Positions 1-6,611 of a DNA stretch of 8,651 nucleotides are shown here, piece by piece. Source of the stretch: Lachnospiraceae bacterium (GTDB lineage Bacteria; Bacillota; Clostridia; Lachnospirales; Lachnospiraceae); contig JAGDCQ010000168.1 of the NCBI GenBank assembly GCA_017958465.1, positions 1 to 8,651 of the forward strand, given 5' to 3'. A model generated the notes under the pieces. That model had not been told where the DNA came from and searched no databases. It worked only from the letters and a program-made list of their open reading frames with translations. A program made the position numbers and the translations under genes. Every line of letters starts with the position of its first letter. Position 1 is the stretch's first letter.

Positions 1-845
1 ACAGCTCCCGGAAGCCCTTTTATGTTGCTCCTGTCGTTTTCAAGCGCATCGATCTCTTTGTCGAGAGCGCTCCAAAGCGTTACTTTGTGCCCGTTTGATG
101 CAAGCTGGATCGTAAGGGCTATTCCCCAGGTACCCGCACCAAGGACTGTCACTTTCCTCTTTTCACCGAGCTTGACGTCGGAAAAAACCGCATTTTCATC
201 CTGAACTGTAGAAGTCTTTTTATGCCCTATCTTATTCTCTGTCCCGTTTATGAGGCGGACGATATTGGCCTTATGACGCCAAAGGGCAAGAACAAGGTAG
301 ATTATGAGCAGGACTCCTATGTGATACGCTGACTTCGGATATGCTACAAAGAAATAGATTATCATCCAGATATCCGCGATGATACTTGCGACGATCGAAC
401 CGAGCGACACATATTTTGTTGTGATTACGATAATGGCAAAAACAACAAGGCAGACAACAGCCGTAGGCCAGTGAAGGGCAAGAAAGATACCAAAAGTAGC
501 GGCTATGCCCTTTCCGCCCTTAAATTTGAGCCAGAAAGGGAAGTTGTGGCCGAGTATCACGCCAAGTCCTGTGTATACGCAGAGAAGCTCTGTACTGTCC
601 ACGTCTCCCGGGAAGATCAGGTGTCTTACAAGAAGGACAGGGATCACTGCCTTTAACACGTCCCCAAGGAAGGTAAAGGCTCCGGCCTTCTTTCCGAGAG
701 TCCTTAAAGTATTGGTGGTGCCTGCGTTTCCCGACCCGTAATTTCTTATATCGATATGGTTTATCCGCCCTATTATGTAGGCTGTGGAGATATTGCCAAA
801 GGCATACCCGAGAGCCAGGCAGCATAAGATTTTAAGTATGATCAT
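1..845 (-). CDS. plsY-gpsA: PlsY-GpsA fusion: glycerol-3-phosphate acyltransferase joined to glycerol-3-phosphate dehydrogenase (3' partial)
   Basis: One frame stays open for 281 codons from ATG 845 to the window edge. Residues 1-207 are PlsY, the integral-membrane enzyme that moves an acyl group from acyl-phosphate to glycerol-3-phosphate. Visible motifs are GSGNAGTTNTLR (37-48), GHNFPFWLKFKGGKG (99-113), VSLGS (146-150) and a terminal NGTENKIG (200-207), among several hydrophobic segments. After a polar linker (about 208-229) comes GpsA, the NAD(P)H-dependent dehydrogenase that makes glycerol-3-phosphate from dihydroxyacetone phosphate. It shows a Rossmann beta strand with GAGTWG (236-241) and the N-terminal LPG motif (278-280). 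I checked the linker codon by codon: no stop. The start has GGTGA 6 nt upstream and lies 21 nt after der. Known PlsY topology puts the C-terminus in the cytoplasm, which suits GpsA. Most of GpsA and the stop lie outside the window. Both domain identities are certain; whether the product is truly fused depends on a T6 run at 187-182. Confidence 0.9.
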   Translation of the reverse strand, partial: MIILKILCCLALGYAFGNISTAYIIGRINHIDIRNYGSGNAGTTNTLRTLGKKAGAFTFLGDVLKAVIPVLLVRHLIFPGDVDSTELLCVYTGLGVILGHNFPFWLKFKGGKGIAATFGIFLALHWPTAVVCLVVFAIIVITTKYVSLGSIVASIIADIWMIIYFFVAYPKSAYHIGVLLIIYLVLALWRHKANIVRLINGTENKIGHKKTSTVQDENAVFSDVKLGEKRKVTVLGAGTWGIALTIQLASNGHKVTLWSALDKEIDALENDRSNIKGLPGA

Positions 846-866
846 AGTGATTCACCAGTTTCAAGA

Positions 867-2195
867 TTATTTTGTTTCTTTTTCAGAGCGTTCCCTGATG
901 ATAAAGTGAAGTGCGGTTCCGGAGAAGCTGAAAGCCTCGCGGATCTTGTTTTCTATATACCTTGTGTAGGAGAAGTGCATCAGCTCTTTATCGTTAACAA
1001 AAATAACAAATGTAGGCGGTTTAACGGAAACCTGCGTAATGTAGTAGATCCTGAGGCGTTTGCCCTTGTCTGAAGGCGGCTGCTGGAGCGCCATGGCTTC
1101 CATAAGGATCTCGTTAAGGATACCTGTCTTGATCCTTAAGTTCTGGTTCTGGATGACAACATCCAGAGATTCAAAGATCTTGTTCACGCGCTGGCCCGTA
1201 AGTGCGGAAATAAAGATGATCTCCGCATAAGGCGTAAAGGAAAGGACTTCGCGGATCTTTTCCGTGTACCTGTAGATGGTCTTATCGTCCTTTTCCACAG
1301 CATCCCACTTGTTGACTGCTATGATGATGCCTTTGCCCCTGTCGTGGGCGAGACCTATGATCTTTGCGTCCTGCTCCGTAACGCCTTCAACGGCGTCTAT
1401 AACAAGCATTACAACGTCGGACTTTTCCACAGCGGCTACTGTCCTGACATTTGTGAAATGCTCAAGCTCATCGTTTACACGGGCTTTGCGGCGAAGGCCC
1501 GCTGTATCTACAAAGATGTACTCCTTATCGTTGAATTTCACAACGGTATCGATGGCATCCCTTGTAGTGCCGGCAACGTCAGAGACAATGACTCTGTTTT
1601 CTCCGGTAATGCGGTTGATAAGCGAGGACTTCCCGACATTCGGCTTTCCTACGATCGCAACTCTCGGGCGCTCGTCCTCTTCTTCGGATTCGGATTTTCT
1701 GTCAAAGTATTTAACAACCTCATCAAGCATATCTCCGAGTCCGAGCATGGAAGATGAAGAAATGGGGTAAGGATCGCCGATCCCAAGGTTGTAGAACTCG
1801 TAAACATCGGCTTCGAACTTCTTGAAGCTGTCCACCTTGTTCACCACAAGGATAACAGGTTTTCCGGACTTTCTTAAGATATCCGCGATGCGGCCGTCGT
1901 CATCAACAAGGCCTTCGCGCACGTCCACAAGGAAGATGATTACGTCGGCAGCGGCAATTGCGGCCTCCGCCTGCTCACGCATATAGTTTAACATCTTGTC
2001 ACTTGAATCCGGCTCGATACCGCCTGTATCAATAAGTGTAAAGTTATGGTCAAGCCAGGTAACGTCCGCATAGATCCTGTCCCTTGTAATACCGGGCTCG
2101 TCTTTTACGATCGATATCTTTTCTCCGGCAAGAACGTTGAAAAGCGTGGATTTTCCTACGTTTGGACGTCCAACTATGGCAACTATAGGTTTCAT
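867..2195 (-). CDS. der: Ribosome biogenesis GTPase Der (EngA)
   Basis: Der is an essential GTPase with two tandem G domains that acts late in 50S subunit assembly. The 442 residues match the usual family length. G domain 1 shows GRPNVGKS (9-16), DEPGITRDR (32-40), DTGG (56-59) and NKVD (119-122). G domain 2 shows GKPNVGKS (183-190), DVAGTTRD (206-213), DTAG (230-233) and NKWD (295-298). A KH-like domain fills roughly 355-442. An acidic linker (ESEEEDE) separates the two G domains. The ATG has GGAGG six bases upstream. The gene starts 22 nt after the DUF512 gene and ends 21 nt before plsY-gpsA, so it is an internal operon gene. One small oddity: the G5 region of domain 1 reads ISSSSMLGLGD, where SA-x-HG is more usual; domain 2 keeps the SA. 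Confidence 0.97.
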   Translation of the reverse strand: MKPIVAIVGRPNVGKSTLFNVLAGEKISIVKDEPGITRDRIYADVTWLDHNFTLIDTGGIEPDSSDKMLNYMREQAEAAIAAADVIIFLVDVREGLVDDDGRIADILRKSGKPVILVVNKVDSFKKFEADVYEFYNLGIGDPYPISSSSMLGLGDMLDEVVKYFDRKSESEEEDERPRVAIVGKPNVGKSSLINRITGENRVIVSDVAGTTRDAIDTVVKFNDKEYIFVDTAGLRRKARVNDELEHFTNVRTVAAVEKSDVVMLVIDAVEGVTEQDAKIIGLAHDRGKGIIIAVNKWDAVEKDDKTIYRYTEKIREVLSFTPYAEIIFISALTGQRVNKIFESLDVVIQNQNLRIKTGILNEILMEAMALQQPPSDKGKRLRIYYITQVSVKPPTFVIFVNDKELMHFSYTRYIENKIREAFSFSGTALHFIIRERSEKETK

Positions 2196-2217
2196 ATATA
2201 TCCTCCGAGATCAGGGG

Positions 2218-3552
2218 TTAACGATCTTCGTTTCCAATGATCGCATCAAAAAAGTGACTGCCATATGATTTTACAATACGTATTTTTGTTTGTAAAGCCT
2301 TTTCAAGCCCAGAAACTGTACAATCATCAAGCAGTGTCTCCTCGCCGCTCCTAAGGAGGTTCTCCGGGAGCAAAAGCTCCTCTCCGAGATCCTTGCCCTT
2401 AAGCTGCGCAATAATGTCCTGTCCGGTCAAAAGCCCGGAAACAGTGATACTTTCCCCAAAAAAGTCGTTCCTTATCTTGTAGACGGAAACCTTGACCCCC
2501 GGGAATTCCTTTGTTATCTCATCCGCAAGCTTTTTAATATGCTCAAAAGCGAGTGCACCGGTAGCAATGGAAATACGGCGTTCAATGTCCGTCCTTCCGC
2601 CATCTTCAAGGTAATCCTTCATGGAATCCCTGGTATCCGTAAACAGCGAGCGCATCATCCCCACGCCGTTTTCAAGCTGTGTAAAGCCTTCGTAATATTC
2701 GTCGTCCGGGATAGGCTTTCCGGCCGTGATGTAAAACTCATCGGAAGGGTAGACAAAACGGGTGTCGTGGGCGTAAAGCATATGCTGCTGCCAGAGCTCG
2801 AGCTGGTTGATCACCTTAAGGCAATCCTCTTTTTCAAAAAGCTCAAGCTTTGGAAGCCCTTCACGGAACTTTGTGAGGCCGGAAGGTACAACAGACAGAC
2901 TCTGGATGTTAGGGATATATTTTTCAAGGTCCGCTATGGTCCTGTCAAGCTCCTTGCCGTCGTTTATCCCTTTACAGAGCACAATCTGGGCGTTCATCTC
3001 AAGGCCGGCATCGCAGAACTTCTGGATTATCTCTTCTATCCTGCCCGCAAACCTGTTGTTGAGCATCTTCTTCCTGAGCTCAGGATTTGTGGTGTGTACT
3101 GAGATATTTATGGGAGACAGCTTGTAATAGCATATCCTTTCGATATCTTTTTCCGAAAGGTTCGTTAGTGTGCAATAGTTTCCCTGAAGGAAGGAAAGGC
3201 GGGTATCGTCATCCTTGAAATAAAGGGTATCGCGCATGCCCTTCGGAAGCTGGTCGATAAAGCAGAAAATGCACTTATTGCGGCAGGACCTGTAGTCGTC
3301 CATAAGCGGGTCTTCAAACTCGATCCCAAGCTCATCCGCATAATCCTTTTCGATCTCAAGCTCCCACTCTTCGCCGTCGGGTTTGCGCACTAAAAGAAGG
3401 ATGTCCTCCCCCGTCTCCTGGAAACGGTAATCAAGAACATCCAAGATCGCCTTTCCGTTTACGGAAAGCAGCTCGTCGCCGGGCTCTATGCCCATTTCTT
3501 CAGCAATACTGCCTTCTTCCACAGATTTTATTATATGTCTTTCGCGTTTCAT
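2218..3552 (-). CDS. DUF512 family protein: N-terminal PDZ domain plus radical-SAM-like domain
   Basis: This 444-residue protein belongs to the PDZ/radical-SAM/DUF512 family seen in clostridia and cyanobacteria; its reaction is unknown to me. Residues 1-65 look like a PDZ domain (IAEEMGIEPGDELLSVNGK). The segment SCRNKCIFCF contains C90, C94 and C97 in the CX3CX2C spacing that binds the radical-SAM 4Fe-4S cluster. It is followed by the conserved FIDQLPKGMR and a DDTRLSFLQGNY stretch. The C-terminal part (about 290-430) is the DUF512 region, with ITVSGLLTGQDI and LLLPENLLR. There is no signal peptide, so it is probably cytosolic. The ATG follows the pgeF stop directly (TAAATG) with only a weak GGGA upstream, so translation is probably coupled. 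It lies directly upstream of der, as I recall for this family in other Firmicutes, which hints at a link to ribosome or RNA work. That link is inference only. Confidence 0.9.
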   Translation of the reverse strand: MKRERHIIKSVEEGSIAEEMGIEPGDELLSVNGKAILDVLDYRFQETGEDILLLVRKPDGEEWELEIEKDYADELGIEFEDPLMDDYRSCRNKCIFCFIDQLPKGMRDTLYFKDDDTRLSFLQGNYCTLTNLSEKDIERICYYKLSPINISVHTTNPELRKKMLNNRFAGRIEEIIQKFCDAGLEMNAQIVLCKGINDGKELDRTIADLEKYIPNIQSLSVVPSGLTKFREGLPKLELFEKEDCLKVINQLELWQQHMLYAHDTRFVYPSDEFYITAGKPIPDDEYYEGFTQLENGVGMMRSLFTDTRDSMKDYLEDGGRTDIERRISIATGALAFEHIKKLADEITKEFPGVKVSVYKIRNDFFGESITVSGLLTGQDIIAQLKGKDLGEELLLPENLLRSGEETLLDDCTVSGLEKALQTKIRIVKSYGSHFFDAIIGNEDR

Positions 3553-4392
3553 TTATCTTATTCCCAAGAACGAGGCAAGGGTGCCCCGTTTCCCCATTGT
3601 AATACGATGTGAGAACAGGAGCTTACTGTTGCAGGCGGTGCAAAGCCCCTGGTTTTCTATGTTTTCCGGCAGCACTCCGCATCCTGCGGCAGATACTGTT
3701 ACGGCAGCCGCAAGATTCAGCCTGTATTTGCCCTTTGTATCTCCTTCAAAGAGGATATCCCTGAGCTCTGTCCTGTTAAAAGCCTTTTTAAACTCCTCCG
3801 CAACATCATCCCCGACTTCATAACACTTTTTGCAGATGGAAGGCCCAATTGAAAGATACACGTCGTTAGGATCGGTCTCATAAGCCTGCTCCATCTTTTC
3901 CAGCATTTTGGGGACGATCCTGTTCACTGTGCCACGCCACCCTGAGTGGGCAAGGCCTATGGCCATGTGCTTTGGGTCGTAAACAAAGACCGGAAGGCAG
4001 TCGGCAGTAAGGATGCAGAGCACGGGAGAAGGACCGTAAGTAGGCTTGTTCGTGACAAGTGCATCGATATCGTCATAGTTTACGGGAAGCACTACCCCTT
4101 TTCCGCTGTCTCTTTGCGTAACGATCCGCACGTTAGTCTTGTGAGTCTGTTTTGCTGTAACGATCTGAGAAGGCTTGATCCCAAGGGATCTGCAGATGAT
4201 CTCGTAGTTTTTAGAGACATTCTCCGGAATGTCCCCGTTGTTGAACCCAAGGTTCATGCTTTCGTGTATACCTGTGCTGACACCACCTTTTCTTGTGGAG
4301 GTTCCCTGGATAAGCTCCGGAAACCCTGAGAGCAGGGTGCTCTTCACAAGCGGTGCATCTTGTTCGGTCAGGAAATAGGCAGATGTGTTCAT
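3553..4392 (-). CDS. pgeF: Laccase-domain (DUF152) protein, PgeF/YfiH/YlmD family
   Basis: The 279-residue product is a full-length member of the YfiH/YlmD metalloenzyme family, annotated as polyphenol oxidase or purine nucleoside phosphorylase. The E. coli member (PgeF) removes wrongly built peptidoglycan precursors. The metal-binding residues are in their family contexts: H84 in KQTH, C132 in TADCLPV and H149 in AHSGWRG. Other hallmarks are STRKGGVS (32-39), NLGFNNGD (47-54), IGPSICKKCYEVG (182-194) and QGLCTACN (248-255). There is no signal sequence, as is normal for this cytosolic family. GGGGG lies 5 nt before the ATG, and the gene starts 26 nt after yraN. The family signature is unmistakable, but the true substrate in this organism cannot be read from sequence. 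Confidence 0.94.
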   Translation of the reverse strand: MNTSAYFLTEQDAPLVKSTLLSGFPELIQGTSTRKGGVSTGIHESMNLGFNNGDIPENVSKNYEIICRSLGIKPSQIVTAKQTHKTNVRIVTQRDSGKGVVLPVNYDDIDALVTNKPTYGPSPVLCILTADCLPVFVYDPKHMAIGLAHSGWRGTVNRIVPKMLEKMEQAYETDPNDVYLSIGPSICKKCYEVGDDVAEEFKKAFNRTELRDILFEGDTKGKYRLNLAAAVTVSAAGCGVLPENIENQGLCTACNSKLLFSHRITMGKRGTLASFLGIR

Positions 4393-4418
4393 AGGTACCC
4401 CCGGCTGAATAAAGTGTT

Positions 4419-4772
4419 TTAGGCATCAAAGGCATTCTTGATGATCCTGTACTGTCCTCCAAGGATCAGGCAAACATCAAACCTGACAGGATGAGTATCA
4501 GGGATCTTATTCTCAAACATATAAAACAGGGCTGTGTGCCTTATCTTTCGCATTTTTGCAGGGCCGACAGCCTCTTCCGGATATCCGGACCCCACAGTTT
4601 TTCTGTATTTCACTTCCACAAAGCAAAGGTATTCCCCGTCCTTTGCAACTATATCAATCTCGCCGCTTCGCTTCCTGTAATTCATACAGAGGATCTCGTA
4701 GCCGTTATGTTCCAACAGCTTTGCAGCCAGCTCTTCCCCTTGTTTTCCCTTCTTTTTTGTGTCCATTGTCAC
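4419..4772 (-). CDS. yraN: YraN family (UPF0102) endonuclease-fold protein
   Basis: This small protein (117 residues from GTG 4772, or 115 from ATG 4766) matches the YraN/UPF0102 family in length and motifs. It opens with the family-type KGKQGEELAAKLLEHNGYEIL, followed by RSGEIDIVAKDGEYLCFVEVK. The latter gives the PD-(D/E)XK-type acids and lysine at E38, D40, E53 and K55. The fold resembles Holliday-junction resolvases and restriction nucleases; the cellular role is not settled. The GTG overlaps the TGA stop of the upstream gene (GTGA), which suggests coupled translation. The ATG two codons in is an equal candidate, because neither has a clearly better ribosome binding site. The C-terminal YRIIKNAFDA is typical of the family. 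Confidence 0.92.
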   Translation of the reverse strand: MTMDTKKKGKQGEELAAKLLEHNGYEILCMNYRKRSGEIDIVAKDGEYLCFVEVKYRKTVGSGYPEEAVGPAKMRKIRHTALFYMFENKIPDTHPVRFDVCLILGGQYRIIKNAFDA

Positions 4773-5059
4773 CGGCCGACTTTCTCGCGGAGCTTGTCCA
4801 TATTCTCAACGAAGAGGAGAACTTCGGCTACGGCCTGGTAGAGTTCGGGAGGAATATAGTCTCCAACCTCCAGGTTTGCAAGGGTATTTGCGAGCCTTGT
4901 GTCCTTGTGCACGGGAACAGCGGCCTCCTTAGCCTTTTCGATGATCTTTTCGGCAAGCAGACCTTTTCCTGTCGCAAGGATCTTGGGAGCTTCTTCTCCC
5001 GGGACATATTCCAGTGCGACAGCCGTTTTATTCCGTTTTTTCAGTTCGTCATCCGGCAT
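4769..5059 (-). CDS. Stand-alone FlhB C-terminal-like protein (YlqH family)
   Basis: The 96-residue protein resembles only the cytoplasmic C-terminal domain of the flagellar export gate protein FlhB. Matching segments are TAVALEY near the N-terminus, APKILATGKGLLAEKIIEKAKE in the middle and the near-invariant IPPELYQAVAEVLLFV at the end. It has no membrane segments. The NPTH self-cleavage site of FlhB, expected just before AVAL, is replaced by NKTA, so autocleavage is not possible. B. subtilis YlqH, next to rnhB, has the same design. No other flagellar or type III secretion gene is in the window, so a role in export is doubtful and the function is open. The ATG has GGGAG seven bases upstream, 24 nt after the rnhB stop, and the stop overlaps the yraN start. 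Confidence 0.88.
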   Translation of the reverse strand: MPDDELKKRNKTAVALEYVPGEEAPKILATGKGLLAEKIIEKAKEAAVPVHKDTRLANTLANLEVGDYIPPELYQAVAEVLLFVENMDKLREKVGR

Positions 5060-5083
5060 TTAAGACTCCCGATAAAACTGCTT

Positions 5084-5737
5084 TTATCCTTCTATAAAGT
5101 TCTTGATAAACGACCTTCTGTGAATCTCACAGGGGCCAAGGGTTTTCAGGGCCGCAATGTGTTCCGCAGTGCCATAGCCTTTGTTTGAAGCAAAACCGTA
5201 GCCCGGGTATTTTGCGTCAAGCTCTACCATAAGCCTGTCCCTTGTAACCTTCGCTATAACGCTGGCAGCGGCTATAGAAAGGCTTTTTGCGTCACCTTTT
5301 ATGATAGGGACCTGTTTTATATCAAGCCCCGGGATGGTCACTGCATCAACAAGCACGCAGGCAGGCGAAGGGTTAAGCTTCAGCACCGCTTCCCTCATGG
5401 CTTTTTTCGTGGCGTTGAGGATATTTAGGCTGTCTATCTCCTCCGGGGAACAGCTTGCAATGCCGACTGCCACGGCTTTTTCCATTATCTCCGGGAAGAG
5501 CAGTTCTCTTCGCTTTTCCGAGAGTTTTTTCGAATCGTTCAGATACAAAATCTCGCAATCCTTTGGAAGGATCACGGCTGCGGTGACTACAGGACCGCAA
5601 AGCGGGCCTCTGCCAACCTCGTCCACGCCTGCTATGTACCCTAAGTGCGCATATTCATCCTCGAAGGAGCGCATGAGCCTTATGCGCTCACGCTCTGCTT
5701 CAAACTTTTCTTCTTTTGTCATTTTAACTGCGGTCAC
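5084..5737 (-). CDS. rnhB: Ribonuclease HII
   Basis: RNase HII cuts the RNA strand of RNA/DNA hybrids and nicks at single ribonucleotides in DNA. The protein has the full type 2 RNase H signature: GVDEVGRGPLCGPV (acids D39 and E40), LVDAVTIPG (D131), KGDAKSLSIAAASVIAK (D149) and CEIHRRSF near the C-terminus. These four acids form the metal-binding site. I chose GTG 5737 (217 residues) because GGAGG at 5748-5744 sits 6 nt before it. ATG 5722 (212 residues) is the alternative, with GGGTGA 11 nt away. From GTG the gene overlaps rbgA by 14 nt. The frame extends to ATG 5824, but that extra N-terminus reads FPTLKGLWLLFPTILRTEG, lies inside rbgA and does not look like RNase HII. Confidence 0.95.
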   Translation of the reverse strand: MTAVKMTKEEKFEAERERIRLMRSFEDEYAHLGYIAGVDEVGRGPLCGPVVTAAVILPKDCEILYLNDSKKLSEKRRELLFPEIMEKAVAVGIASCSPEEIDSLNILNATKKAMREAVLKLNPSPACVLVDAVTIPGLDIKQVPIIKGDAKSLSIAAASVIAKVTRDRLMVELDAKYPGYGFASNKGYGTAEHIAALKTLGPCEIHRRSFIKNFIEG

Positions 5738-6611
5738 CCGGCACCTCCAGCGAAAGCTTCCCAAGCCTTCCGTTCTTAAAATCGTCGGAAACAAAAGCCA
5801 CAACCCTTTCAAGGTCGGGAACATTGCCTTTCTGCATGCAGTTGCGCTTTATTGCGATGGCTTCTATGAGGGAAAGCGGGTCCTCGCACTCTTCCACGCC
5901 GTATTTTGCGTTGAAAACGCCGGGATAAGCTTTAAGGATAAACTCACAAAGTCCAAGTGTAAGCTCGTAGGTGTTAAGGATGTTTTCGTTTATGGAGCCT
6001 ATCCATGCGATCCTCTTCCCCACTTCCTCGTCCTCAAACTTCGGCCAGAGGACTCCGGGAGTGTCTAAAAGCTCTATCTTATTATTCAGCCTTATCCACT
6101 GCTTTCCTGTAGTAACGCCCGGCTTATTGCCTGTCTTTGCCACATTCTTTTTGGCAAGAGTGTTTATAAATGTAGACTTTCCAACGTTAGGTATGCCGCA
6201 GACAAGGGCACGCACAGGACGCATATTCATCCCCCGGGCCTTGTCCTTTTCGATCTTTTCCCTGCAGGCTTCAAGCACAAGCCCTGTCACAACCTTGGCT
6301 GTCTGGGGTTCCTTAGAGTTTACACAGGCCACAAGGAATCCGCGGGACTCGTAGTATTTCACCCAGAGCTTTGTCTTTTCGGGATCCGCAAAATCCCCTT
6401 TGTTTAGGAGGATCACACGCTTTTTCCCGGAGGCAAGCTGGTCGATCTCAGGGTTTTTGCTGCTGTAAGGGATACGGGCGTCCACAAGCTCTATAACCAC
6501 ATCTATGAGCTTAAGATCCTCCCGCATGGCCTTGAGAGCTTTATTCATATGTCCCGGATACCAGTTTATGCTTGTTGAATTAAAGCTTTCGGCACTCGCT
6601 TCCTTAGCCAT
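5724..6611 (-). CDS. rbgA: Ribosome biogenesis GTPase RbgA (YlqF)
   Basis: RbgA is a circularly permuted GTPase that drives late maturation of the 50S subunit. The 295 residues agree with the family (B. subtilis RbgA is a little shorter). The N-terminus has the signature INWYPGHMNKALKAM (15-29) and DVVIELVDARIPYSS (37-51). The GTPase motifs occur in the permuted order: G4 NKGD (70-73), then G1 GIPNVGKS (139-146), GVTTGKQW (165-172) and G3 DTPG (183-186). The C-terminal ANTAR-like RNA-binding region covers roughly 205-290. The first ten residues (MAKEASAESF) are extra but lie behind a good site, GGAG 6 nt before the ATG. The start overlaps the end of lepB by 8 nt. The later presence of der means this operon holds two large-subunit assembly GTPases. 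Confidence 0.96.
   Translation of the reverse strand: MAKEASAESFNSTSINWYPGHMNKALKAMREDLKLIDVVIELVDARIPYSSKNPEIDQLASGKKRVILLNKGDFADPEKTKLWVKYYESRGFLVACVNSKEPQTAKVVTGLVLEACREKIEKDKARGMNMRPVRALVCGIPNVGKSTFINTLAKKNVAKTGNKPGVTTGKQWIRLNNKIELLDTPGVLWPKFEDEEVGKRIAWIGSINENILNTYELTLGLCEFILKAYPGVFNAKYGVEECEDPLSLIEAIAIKRNCMQKGNVPDLERVVAFVSDDFKNGRLGKLSLEVPGDRS
5744..5748 (-). promoter_or_regulatory. Ribosome binding site that decides the rnhB start
   Basis: GGAGG, inside the end of rbgA, lies six bases before GTG 5737 but 21 bases before ATG 5722. Its spacing favours the GTG start for rnhB. Confidence 0.55.

Noticed and set aside
520..825. Minus-strand 101-codon frame inside plsY
   Set aside because: It is a shifted-frame shadow; the PlsY motifs are read in the frame that starts at 845.
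1276..1770. Plus-strand open frame of 164 codons, and similar frames opposite DUF512 and yraN
   Set aside because: These are antisense shadows of der and other well-supported genes, with low-complexity Ser/Thr/Phe translations.
5738..5824. N-terminal extension of RNase HII to ATG 5824
   Set aside because: It would overlap rbgA by about 100 nt, has no good ribosome binding site and does not look like the family. GTG 5737 explains the signals better.
5301..6068. Plus-strand open frame of 255 codons
   Set aside because: It lies opposite rnhB and rbgA, whose products carry full catalytic motifs. Its translation is serine-rich and resembles no family I know.
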